From Xanthoparmelia taractica (Eukaryota > Ascomycota > Lecanoromycetes > Lecanorales > Parmeliaceae), in NCBI GenBank assembly GCA_033085395.1, contig JANQBS010000388.1:1-29838 (forward strand): a stretch of 29,838 nucleotides of DNA. Direction: 5' to 3'. Below are positions 20,201-29,838 of the stretch, piece by piece. The notes under the pieces were generated by a model, which worked only from the letters and a program-made list of their open reading frames with translations, was not told the origin of the DNA and made no database searches. The translations under genes and the position numbers were made by a program. The stretch's first letter is position 1. Each line of letters opens with the position of its first letter.

Positions 20201-23200
20201 ACTTCTTAAGAAAAGATTTATTACGTTTAAATTCTTATCGATATAGAGACTATCGAATACGCGTTCGTTAATAAACGTCTAATTTACGAGATTTATTAGC
20301 TATTAGATATATAACTCGTTTCTCTTATAAAGTCTAGATTAATTTAAGACTATAAAAAATAACTTAATAAGAAAATTATTATATACGTTATATATTTAAA
20401 TCTTATTCTTTCGAGATATAAGAAATTTATAATCTTAATGCTTATAGTGAATTTTAGATAATATATAATTATTCTAGATAAATTATAAATAAATCGCTTT
20501 AATGTGCTTCTAGATATAAGTAACGACTCTATTCTCTTTCGAGATTATTCGTTATAAACTTCTTTTATTCTTATTATTTATTTCTTTATTAAATCGATTT
20601 TCTTAATCGAGACTTTTAAATTAACTTAATCTCGATTAAAGATTCTTACTCGCTTATAATCTACGTCTAAGAATTATTTATTCTCTATTTATAGTATCGC
20701 TACTATTCTCTTTACGATACTAATTAAATAAATAAAGTACTTTAAGACTTAATTATTCGCGATATTAATAAAAGATATCGATTGAGATCTAATATATAAC
20801 GCTAAGTTTAGAGCGAAAGAAATTAGTCTTTCTTTAGTAAAGACTACTATTTAGAACCTAAATAACGTTAGAAAGTAACTTTCTTCTAAGTATTAGAAGT
20901 TTCTAAATATCTTCGATCGTTTTAAAGTCGATTAATTTTCTTCGTATCGTTCTTATAATTATAAGATTAAGTTTATTAATAATTTTAAGTCGTTTTAGAG
21001 TCGCGTTTATCGTATATCTTTTTATAAGCTTTGAGAGATTAAAGAGTATCTAATAGATAATTTATTTAAGAACTTTATTACTTCTAGTAAGACTTCTTAT
21101 TTATTATTAATTCTATACGCTCTAAAAATTAATAATAATCTTCGTTTTTAGATAAATTATCGAAAATTAAATATTATAATAAAATATAATCGATACTTAT
21201 TTTCTTTAATAAAGAAGATTATTAATAAAATTAGAAAATATCGATATTATACTCGTCTAAATATTATCGTCGTATTTAATAAGCTATAGATAAATCTTAA
21301 TAGTAAGAATTATACGATCTTTATTATAGCTCTTAAAGTCTATAAATATTAAGTATTATTCTTCGAATTAATAAATAAATCGAGCACTTTTTAATAATAT
21401 ATTAATAATATTCTATTCGATTTTCTAAACGATTTCTATTAAGTCTATTTAAACGATATTCTTATTTATAGTTAAAAGAAGACGAAATATTAAAAGTATA
21501 TTAAATAAGTTCTTTAACGTCTACGAAAGACTAATCTATAAATTAATATTAAAAAATACGAATTCGATATATAAAAGATCGTATTTCTAGAAATTATTAT
21601 ATTAGAAATTAATCTACGAATAAACTCTTATAAGATTAAGACTATACTTAATTAAAGTACTTCTACGAATTTAAAGAAGATTTAAGACTTTATTAAATTT
21701 GCTAACTTCTATCGACGCTTTATTTATAAGTTCTTTAAGTTAATTAAATCTCTAATTAATTTCACGAAGAAGAATATTCTCTTTATTTAAAATAAGACTT
21801 ATATTAAGTCGTTTAAAGATCTTAAAAAGCGTATAATTACTATCTTAATTCTATATTACTTTAATTTTAAACGTTAAACTATTTTTAAAATTAATTCTTT
21901 TAATTACGTGTTAAGAGAAATCTTATCTTAATATAATAACGATAAAGTTCTTTACTCGATAACTTTCTATAATAAGAGTATAATTTTAACGAAATATAAC
22001 TATTATATCTATAATAAAGAGTTACTAGTAATTATTTAATGCTTCGAATATTAACGATTAAAATTAAAATATATCGAGTTATCTATTTAAGTATTTATTA
22101 ATTATTAAATCTTAAAAATTTTTATAAAAAATAAGAAGCTTACGCGACGTTAAGCTCGTTATTTAAATATTCTCTTTAAATTTAACTTTTAGATTATCTT
22201 TTATACGAGAATAATTAATAGTAAAGTCGACGCTCTAATAAGAATATTATTATTTATTTTAACGAACGAAGCTAATAAAAGAAGTTAATATTAATATTAA
22301 ATAATTCTTATCTCGAATCGCGTTTAAATTCGAGTTATAGAGCTCAAAGAAGATCTATTTAAATAAATTTATAAAATTAATTAAGAGAACTCTATATATA
22401 ACGAATTTCGTAAAGTATTAAGTTATAATTAGATTAAACTTTATAATTATACGCTAAGTTAATATCGTATTATTAATAAGACTCTCTTTAAGAACGAATT
22501 ATTATAAGTCTCGATCGAGTTTTATATAAAGCTATTAAGAGAGATTTTTAATTAATCTTCTAATAATTACCTAGAAATACGAAGAATAATTAATTTACTT
22601 CTACGTTATTACTATTAATTTAATTACGTCAATACGATTAAATAATATATTTATAATTATTATTACTATTAACGTAGTAAGACTTCTCGAAATAAAATAA
22701 ATAAATTATTAATATTACTCTAAATCTCTTAAGATCGTTAATAGAATATTTTTATAAATTTTATTATCGATCTATTCTTATTAGACGATTTTAACGTTAT
22801 CTACACTCTTATATATCGTCTTACGAAGAAACGTTACTACGTGTTTTATTATTAGAAAAATAACAATTATTTATTTAAGAAACTCGTTTAGATTCTTATA
22901 TAAAACTTTTTTCAACTATATAAATTATTATAATCGCTTACATTAAATAGAAATATATAATTTATATCTATACTCTAAAAAAGCCTTTATAAGCGACTAC
23001 GCATTAAGATTAACTTATTTATTATATATTACCTCGAAATAAATCATTAGATCGAGAGAGTTAATTAGAATATAAAGCGAGTTCTTCGTATTTATTATAA
23101 TTACTTGCAAGACGATTAAGTTAAATAAATCTTTATAATAAAATTTAGTAATAATAATAATATTTTATTCGCTATATTTCTTATTTTCTTCTATTTTAAT

Positions 23201-23830
23201 CGAGATTTTTATCTTCGTATATTCTTCGATCGAGATTATACTTCTTATAAGATTATACGCGAGCGCTTATAAATCTTAAAGATAGAAGATATTACGACTA
23301 AGATAAAGAAGATTTTAAAGTTTAAACGATTTTAATTAACGAAAATATATAGAGTTATAAAGATATAGACGAATAAATATTATAAAGAGATTATTTACGA
23401 CGTAAGTAATTAAGTCTAACTATCGTTTAAAAATAGTAAAATCGAACGTCTCTATAAGAATCTCGAAGATAAGTAACTCGATTTATATAGAATAATTAAA
23501 CGAATCGATATCTTATATCGTTTAGAACTTTCTTATAATATAAAAATTTATTTAATCTTTAGTCTTAAGATACTTAAATCTATAACTATAAACTCTCTAT
23601 TAAGATAGAAGTATAATTCTTCTAAATCTATAATAGTTAACGAAAAAGAGTTATAAAATATAAACGATATATTAAACTCTAGACGTTACTATAAGCGAAT
23701 TTAGTATAAGATTAAATAAATTAATCTAAATAGAGATAATAATTAATACTATATCGATTAAGATAAGTTCGAAGACTTTAGAAAAGTAATAAATTAATTT
23801 TATAGACGATATTTTAATAAATCGCGCTAG
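20201..23830 (+). pseudogene. G2 pol with C-terminal chromodomain (RIP-destroyed)
   Basis: This is the remnant of the retrotransposon polyprotein. Reverse transcriptase runs from about 20960 to 21610: EIKEYLIDNLFKNFIT, then INYRKLNIIIKYNRY (21155-21200) and the catalytic box VYLNDILIYS (21443-21472), where the first Asp of YLDD is Asn. RNase H follows at about 21870-22270, including YNKELLVII and ARYLNIFLKFNFQIIF (from ARYLNILSEFNFQIIF-like). Integrase spans about 22560-23400, with FINFIIDLFLLDDFNVIYTL, LTLNRNI-stop-F (from SDRGPQF) and QIERVN-stop-NIKRVLRIYY (from QTERVNQ). A chromodomain-like end at about 23640-23810 reads INDILNSRRYYKRI-stop-YKIK, then YYID-stop-DKFEDF. Chromodomains direct integration towards marked heterochromatin. 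Stops occur throughout. Confidence 0.88.
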
Positions 23831-24048
23831 GCTCGATATAAAATTAGACTTCGATTGATTTTTATTTATTATTTAAATCTATTCGCTAGCACTACAATAG
23901 ACTTAGCGAAGAAATTCGATTAATCGCGAGTAAATCGAAATATCTCACATCTCGTTTCTATATAAAATAGTATACGTTTCTTCTAGACGTTTTAAATTAT
24001 TTCTATATATAAATACTATTTTTCTATAACGCTAAGATATCGCTATTC

Positions 24049-24059
24049 GAGAAAAGAAG
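24049..24059 (+). other. G2 polypurine tract
   Basis: GAGAAAAGAAG lies three bases before the 3' LTR, where plus-strand DNA synthesis would be primed during reverse transcription. It is the only all-purine run of this length adjoining the LTR. Confidence 0.65.
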
Positions 24060-24062
24060 TAA

Positions 24063-24245
24063 TATTACGAGTATAACGATTATATAGATCTATAATATTA
24101 AGTCGACTTATCTTCTTAATTGAAACTAGTCTCTATAAATCTTAATATCTCTTATAGATATTTCTTTTTAACTAGATAGTTTCTTCTTAGACTTAATTTA
24201 TTCGTTATATATTATTATTAACTTAATCTAGTTATTGTTCTAATA
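24063..24245 (+). repeat. G2 3' LTR (183 bp)
   Basis: It starts TATTACGAGTATAACGATTA and ends TTCTAATA. It matches the 5' LTR apart from many C-to-T and G-to-A changes and one copy, not two, of the CAATTGAAACTA unit. Confidence 0.85.
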
Positions 24246-24250
24246 GCGCC
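24246..24250. repeat. Right 5-bp target duplication of G2 (GCGCC)
   Basis: It matches GCGTC at 17659-17663 with one transition and directly follows the 3' LTR. Confidence 0.75.
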
Positions 24251-25983
24251 TAAGAGATAAAATATCTTGGCACTTATTATCAAATATATATATATATACG
24301 ATCGCTTTCAAATAATCATTTCAATAGTTAATATAATTGCATATAACTATCTCACATAGTCTACACTTATATATACTTCTTAACTTCTATTAAGATCTTT
24401 TTTTAATAACTTAATTAAATATCTTAAATATATTAATTAATATCTTCGCTAGAAACTTTCTTATCTTTATAACTTTCTTTACTTTTCGATCTACATTTAA
24501 GCAAATAACGTATCGTTTAGCTTTATTTCCTATACGTTCTAGGTATTTATAATCGCGGGGAGTTATTGAATATACTCGTGCTAATAGAGAGATCTTAATA
24601 GAGTAGAGCTTTTTAGAGAGTCTCTTTAATTAATTAAATAATTAATTAATAAGATTAATACGAAATTTCTCTAACTATAACGAAATTAAGACTAATAAGA
24701 GTCTTTAAATATATAATAATATATCTAATAACTATTTACAACTATAATATTTAAGAGAAAATATTATAATAGTTTTTAATTCTTTTAATATACTCGTTAA
24801 ATAATATAATAACTTCGTAAATAATTAGTATTATTTATCTTATTTATATAGTAATTATATAAGTTAATAAACTTAGGGATATAAAGCTCTTTTTTAATTA
24901 TTTCCCTAAAAGAAATCTTAAAAATACGTGCATTTATAACTATTTTTACTAATCTACGACGAAGACGTTTTACTATCTTCTAACTATTCGAGACTATACT
25001 TATAAAGAATATCACATTTTAATTCTTTCAGACGAATTATATAATCTTTTCATCGCTAGAAAAACTCTTATATAACTATTCTTAATTTAAATTAAGATTT
25101 TACTTAATCTTAAGATTCGCAAGTTATTAATTAAGATCTCGATTAAGCTCTTAATATCTTCGTTAAGCATTAATATCTTCTTAAACTTTAATCTCTTCCC
25201 GACTTATTAATATAATACGTATAGTCTTAGTAATCTTAAATTCTTTATTATTAAGCTATAATAAGAGTCGCGCTAACGTGAATAAGTTATTAAGTTATAC
25301 GATATGCGAATAATCTTTAGTAATATCTTCTTAAGATAAGAGATTAAGAATAATAGTCTATATTCGAGAAAATCCTAGATTATCGATTTAAAAATTATAA
25401 AGATTCTAAGATTTATCGCATTTATTACTATTTTTCGCATAAAATAATTAATTTAAAATATAGCTCTAATTAACTAAAATTTATATTTTAAAATCTTTTA
25501 AAATTAATTTACTTAATATATTAATAATTTCTCTAACACGGCTTATAAATCGTTTTCTATATTATTTATAGTTAAATAAGTATCTATCTTTTAATACTTC
25601 TTAAAGATCTATCTAAGCGTATCGCTTAATAATTTAAATTTTAAAAAAAGAGTCTCTTTATAATCTAATAATAAAGACTTTAAAATATAAAAATATCTAA
25701 TAATTTATTATTATCTCTTAAGACTAATATACTTACAGACTTGCTTATAAATTAAATCTTTTAGAGATTTAGTATTTCAAAACTTTAGAATACTTAACTC
25801 TACGTGTAGACTTATTTAAATACTAATTTCTAAATAAACTCAAATCTCTTTAATAATAATAAAAAATTAAATTCGCGTATTAAGATTATTAGATCTAGAA
25901 AATATAAAAGTATACTTATTTATATATTAAACGAGAACTTATAAGATCTCTTTATTAAAGAATAAACTAAATATCGTATAAAA
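24251..25983. other. Unassigned 1.7-kb AT-rich sequence
   Basis: No gene, LTR or terminal repeat is recognised here. The first 120 bases keep several CA and TG steps (for example ATATCTTGGCACTTATTATC at 24260-24279) and look less mutated than the rest. Pseudo-open frames can be read on both strands but none shows a familiar motif. It may be the original target DNA of G2 or part of an older element. Confidence 0.4.
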
Positions 25984-25991
25984 ATTATCTC
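25984..25991. repeat. Left 8-bp target duplication of the hAT-like element (ATTATCTC)
   Basis: ATTATCTC is repeated exactly at 27439-27446, outside both inverted ends. Confidence 0.85.
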
Positions 25992-27438
25992 TACGAGTTG
26001 AAAAGATCTAAAATAATCTAAGATATAGAGTATCGATATGATATTATAATATAATATAATATTAAGATTATATTATTTAATTTTTATGAAATAATTTAAA
26101 AGATCTACTAGTATTATAAAAAAATCTAAGAAATTTCTAATACATATAGAGATATTTTATATTATATATAGAGATATGAAAAATATATTATATATAGAAG
26201 AAGTTACTCTATATACAATTATACGAATATATTCTAGTTATTATTCTAGTTATTATTTCACTTTATTATCACGTTATTAAGTATACGAGTTATTATTCTA
26301 ATTATTAATTTACTTTATTATTACGTTATTAAGCTAAGCTTATTATCGCATTTAATATCGTGTTATAAAAGATCTTCGTAATTATCTAAGACTTAGCGAG
26401 CTATTTCTATTACTATTAATATATTTAATTTATTTAATTATTAGAAGAATTACTAGCACGTTAATTATAATAGTAATCTATTATTTATTCTACGATAGTA
26501 AATTCTTCTCTTCTTTCTTCGCGTTATAAAAACAATTTATAATCGTTTTTTATAATTATATATTCTTAGTTATTAAAGTTACACGCTTTATATAAATAAT
26601 ATAAAGATTAATATCTTCGAATATATAATAAAGAAAAGCTTTTATCGACTTATAAATAATCTTAATAATTAATCTAAAAAAACGTATCTTCTTTATATAT
26701 ATTATTATAATTTCTCTTATTACTCGCGAAAAGAAGAGCTTAAAAATTATTAAATCGAATCTTTTCTAATAGCGATAAATCTCACGTAAAGTAATAGCTA
26801 TAATCTATTAATAATAATAATAAAGTACTCTTTAGATTAATCTAAGTAAGAAATTAATTCTTTTTTATTAAAATTTTATTTATTAATTATTCTTTAATTA
26901 AGAGAAGAGAAGTAAACGTAAAGTAATAAAAATTAATCTTTATAAATTAAAGATCTACGAAAAGAATAAAAGAGATAATTTAAAATCGTTTTATAGATAA
27001 TTAAAAAAGAGATCGACTTGGCGATCTTACGTAGATTACAATTTAAGAAAATAATATATTATAGTTATTATTCTAGTTATTATTTATTAATATAGCTATA
27101 TTTATTTAGCGAGATTAAATTAAAAGAAAGATTATCTTAATATTACTTATTAAGTGTCGAAGTTTAATAATTACTTAAGCTAATTTCATTCTAACTTATA
27201 TATTAATCTAGAATTTTCTTATTTTATTCGTTATCTAATATAAGAAATAATCTATATTATAAAATATCTCTATATATATTAGAAATTTCTTAGATTATTT
27301 TATAATATTAATAATTTCCTATCTTATATCTTTATAAGTAATTTAATATAACTTTCTTATAATATTCTTTTATAATATAATATAATACGATATAATATAA
27401 GATATCTTAATAAATATATTAAATCTTTTCGACTTATA
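25992..27438. mobile_element. hAT-like non-autonomous element, 1447 bp, complete
   Basis: The left end is TACGAGTTGAAAAGATCT (25992-26009). The right end AAATCTTTTCGACTTATA (27421-27438) is its inverse after RIP-type transitions. Exact 8-bp duplications, ATTATCTC, flank the pair. The left 290 bp is the inverse of window positions 1-268. The right 200 bp resembles it again (AAAATATCTCTATATATATT at about 27258-27277 and 108-130), so the subterminal regions are also partly inverted. Two 52-bp tandem units occupy 26237-26340. The central 0.7 kb shows no recognisable hAT transposase, so it looks non-autonomous, although RIP could have erased a short gene. The termini share the TACGRGTYGGAAAGGT core with the MITEs at 1444 and 29728. 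Confidence 0.85.
26237..26340. repeat. Two 52-bp subterminal tandem units in the hAT-like element
   Basis: Units start at 26237 and 26289, each with GTTATTATTCTA. About the first 45 bases align, including ACTTTATTAT and ACGTTATTAAG, with mostly transitional differences. The motif CTAGTTATTATT also occurs at about 27064-27085 and, inverted, at 9-28. Subterminal repeats of this kind serve as transposase binding sites in hAT elements. Confidence 0.7.
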
Positions 27439-27446
27439 ATTATCTC
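27439..27446. repeat. Right 8-bp target duplication of the hAT-like element
   Basis: ATTATCTC is identical to 25984-25991 and directly follows the right inverted terminus. Confidence 0.85.
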
Positions 27447-27716
27447 GATTAATAATATCTAATATTTAATAATAATTATAAATAAGCGCGTTAATTCTTA
27501 TAGAGATATATATTAATAACGATTAAGACTCTAAGAAAGACTCTTTTTAAGTCTTTACTAACTTCGAATTCTTCTTTATATAATTAAGATTATTAAATAT
27601 ATTATTACGAGATATACTAATAATATAAAGTAATAATTCTATAAACGCATTTATTTTAATAGTAACGAGGCGAAGAGTAGAATTAAATCTCTAAATTTTA
27701 TCGCTTATTAGTCTAT
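27447..27716. other. Unassigned spacer before the G1 fragment
   Basis: This is 270 bases of AT-rich sequence with no recognised feature. Notably it is not a G1 LTR, which would be expected here if the fragment to the right were a complete element. Confidence 0.4.
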
Positions 27717-29727
27717 AAAATAGAGCTATTCTAGCTTTTATAATAGAAGAGCGTAGAGTTAATTTAATATTTTATTAATAGCGATATCGACGATACGACG
27801 ATTCGATTAATTAGAATTATTAGAAAACTTTATCGACGATATATCGACGATAATGTTATGAATAATAATTATTAGCGTCTTTTAATATTAATAAATTTAT
27901 TTTCGCTCTCTTAAAACTTTTCTCTTCTTTATAATATCTAATATACTCTTTATAAGTTCTTATTTTAACGCTATAATATCGTCCTTAAGCGTATTAATAT
28001 TAATATATTATTAATTAATATTTATTATTATAACTTCTTTTATCTTCTCTTTATTATAAGTATAATTAAACTTTCGCTATTATTACGCTACTATTAATAT
28101 ATATTAATACTAAAGATTACTTATATAATAATAATAATAATAATAAAAGTAAGTTTCTTAACGCTTCGCTATCGTATACTAATATAGTATAATATCTACT
28201 CTTTCGTGTTATTAATGCTTCGTTAATTTCAATAATAATTATATTAAAAATAAATTTTCGTTTTATTATTATTATAAGATCGTTAAAAAGAAAATTCGAG
28301 ATTATATAAAGATTTTATCTTTTCTTTATAAGATTAAAAAAGCTCTTTATTAAATTCGTCGAGTTCTTAAAATTATAGCGTTAATACGTCGTAATTAAAT
28401 ATATATTAATCGTAAGATTACTTAATTTCGTAAGAAATAGAATCTAATTATAAGTATTAGTAATTAAGCGATTACTATTATTATAAATCTTTAACGCGAT
28501 CTTTAAATCGCGAAAAAGAAATTTAATATAATATATAAACGCGTTAAAGAGCTTAAGAATTATAATAAGCTTTCTTAAAAGAAGATAAATAATATAAACG
28601 TCTATAAAACGAAGTTAAGAGAAGTTACTCTTAATAAGAGTAATATCAAATAAATAAACTTCTCGAATAAGAATTTCTCTAAGAATTCTTTTTTATCGAA
28701 TAAAAATCTTACTTAAGATACTCTTTTTTATTAATCTCTATCGCTACGATAGAGACTATTTATTTCTTTTTAATTTAACGTATAACGAGCTAAATAAACT
28801 TAATCGTATTCTCTTATAATATATATTAAGCGTTTCTCTAATAAATTATATCTATAATAATATAAGAAGTTAATTTACTAGCGCTTAGTAAGCGATTCTA
28901 ATTAATATAAGAGATATATTATTAATACGATTGTAATTTCTTTATTAAATACTAAGTTCTAATAGAACTAATTTTTAGAAAATATAAAAATTTTAAAATA
29001 TACGAAGAAAATATATAATTATTAAGATCTTATCAAGGCCTTAGATTATAAATCTCGCTATAATCTCATAATAAATCTTAGACTTATAAATAGTGGACGC
29101 TAAGTCGCATATAGCGCTAGATCTAACAATTATCTTTCTTCTTAAACTCTAATTTATAATTATTATTTAATATAATATTTTTATTATATAATATAAAAAA
29201 TCTTTAAATCTCGTAGAAAATAAGAAAAAGTACTTATAAATAACGTCGCTTTTATAATATTAACTTTAATTAATAATAGCAAAAGATACGCGCCATAGAC
29301 GCGCGTTAATACTATTATATATATAACGTTTATTAATTATAATTAATTCGATTTTACTATATTAATCTTAATATATAATATAAATCTCTTTATAATATAA
29401 GAGTTTTAATAATTAACTTAATATATTATAATTAATACTACTATTTATAAACTAGTAGTAACGTAATTACTAAATATACGTAAAAGACTTATTAAAAAAC
29501 TTTAATCTCTTTAAATAATAAGAAAAAAGAGTTCTTCTTATACGTTATTATTTCTATAATATAAAATAAATATATCTATAGCAAACGATATATATTATTA
29601 ATAATTATTAAAGAATTTTTTTAGTTCTTTCGTAGACACGTAGAAGAAGTTCTTTTATACGCGATATCGTTTTTATAGCGTATACTACTATTATCTTAAA
29701 ATATATATATTATACGTTATTTATTCT
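27717..29727 (-). mobile_element. G1 deletion derivative: 3' internal region joined to an LTR
   Basis: Positions 27717-28860 are co-linear with 10591-11735 of G1. At 28861 the sequence passes straight into the LTR. In G1, 5.1 kb of gag-pol separates these parts, so all of gag, RT and integrase is missing. The breakpoint lies at a short shared TATA/AATATA sequence. The left (3') LTR is absent and the right (5') LTR is interrupted by a MITE. The copy is heavily mutated, more so than G1. Confidence 0.82.
28861..29727 (-). repeat. G1-family LTR (copy D), interrupted by a MITE
   Basis: It aligns with 9647-10590, retaining the 165-bp segment missing from copy C. It runs from TATAAGAAGTTAATTTACTA to CGTTATTTATTCT, where the MITE begins; the last 60 or so bases of the LTR would lie beyond the window. 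TTTATTCT (29720-29727) is the presumed 8-bp insertion target, matching uninterrupted TTTATTCTAACTC in copy C. It is the most RIP-damaged LTR copy. Confidence 0.85.
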
Positions 29728-29838
29728 TACGGGTCGGAAAGGTGTAATATCTATTAAATATATCGTTTTTAACTTTTTTTTAACTTTTTTTAAAAAATTA
29801 TATCTTTTTAATCTATTTATAGAATTTTATAATTATAT
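29728..29838. mobile_element. Second hAT-type MITE copy, inverted, running off the window
   Basis: It starts TACGGGTCGGAAAGGTGT and matches the inverse complement of 1609-1719 over its whole visible length, including a T-rich tract and the ATATCTTTTTAATCTATTTA block. It inserted into the G1-type LTR. Compared with the copy at 1444-1719, GTGTGGTATCTGTTG has become GTGTAATATCTATTA, so this copy has been RIPed, perhaps because it sits inside a large repeat. Confidence 0.88.

Larger units (their letters stand above)
17664..24245 (+). mobile_element. G2: Ty3/gypsy chromovirus, 6582 bp, + strand, RIP-inactivated
   Basis: This is a complete but dead LTR retrotransposon. Both LTRs begin TATTACGAG and end CTAATA or TTAATA, mutated forms of TGTTA...TAACA. 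A purine-rich tract (GAGAAAAGAAG, 24049-24059) lies just before the 3' LTR. The + strand order is leader, gag, RT, RNase H, integrase and a C-terminal chromodomain, which is typical of fungal chromoviruses. A 5-bp target duplication (GCGTC/GCGCC) brackets it. It inserted 11 bases beyond the edge of the G1 5' LTR. The primer binding site next to the 5' LTR could not be recognised. Confidence 0.9.

Noticed and set aside
26340..27060. hAT transposase gene inside the 1447-bp element
   Set aside because: The interior is too short for a full hAT transposase and no recognisable motif appears in either direction.
1..29838. tRNA, rRNA, CRISPR, bacterial operon features
   Set aside because: No cloverleaf, rRNA core sequence or regularly spaced direct repeats with unique spacers were seen. 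The composition and element types are fungal.

Overview
The window is a gene-poor, extremely AT-rich block of decayed transposable elements, most likely from a filamentous ascomycete (Pezizomycotina) with active repeat-induced point mutation (RIP). The evidence is compositional: CpA and TpG are almost absent over most of the window while TpA and CpG are common. For example, the 60 bases at 6301-6360 contain no CA, no TG and four CG. Every recognisable transposon protein is riddled with TAA/TAG codons and with Cys/His-to-Tyr and Asp-to-Asn changes, all explicable as C-to-T or G-to-A transitions. I found no intact gene, tRNA, rRNA, CRISPR array or host gene. The species cannot be named from this sequence.

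Layout, left to right. (1) 1-268 is the end of a hAT-like DNA transposon. (2) 269-1435 is unassigned, with a small inverted-repeat structure (849-980) and an 11-unit heptamer array (1000-1076). (3) 1444-1719 is a complete hAT-type MITE with a perfect 8-bp target duplication. (4) 1728-9211 carries a wrecked Helitron on the + strand; Rep (HUH) and Pif1-type helicase motifs are readable at 5100-8000. (5) 9212-9646 is a partial LTR abutting a full Ty3/gypsy retrotransposon, here called G1, at 9647-17648. G1 is coded on the minus strand, and a 143-bp un-mutated element (13882-14024) sits inside its pol. (6) 17664-24245 is a second Ty3/gypsy element (G2, + strand) with a C-terminal chromodomain, LTRs of 208 and 183 bp and a 5-bp target duplication. 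(7) 24251-25983 is unassigned. (8) 25992-27438 is a 1447-bp hAT-like element with an 8-bp target duplication, a relative of the fragment at 1-268. (9) 27717-29727 is an internally deleted G1 relative: the 3' internal region joined directly to an LTR. (10) That LTR is interrupted at 29728 by a second copy of the MITE, which runs off the window.

The elements are nested and adjacent, so insertion order can partly be read: the second MITE is younger than the LTR it interrupts, and the 143-bp insert looks younger than the RIP that destroyed G1. I see no new functional system. The most informative features are the hAT/MITE family with shared termini, the RIP-free 143-bp insert, the recoverable Helitron, and a G1 3' region retained in a deletion derivative.
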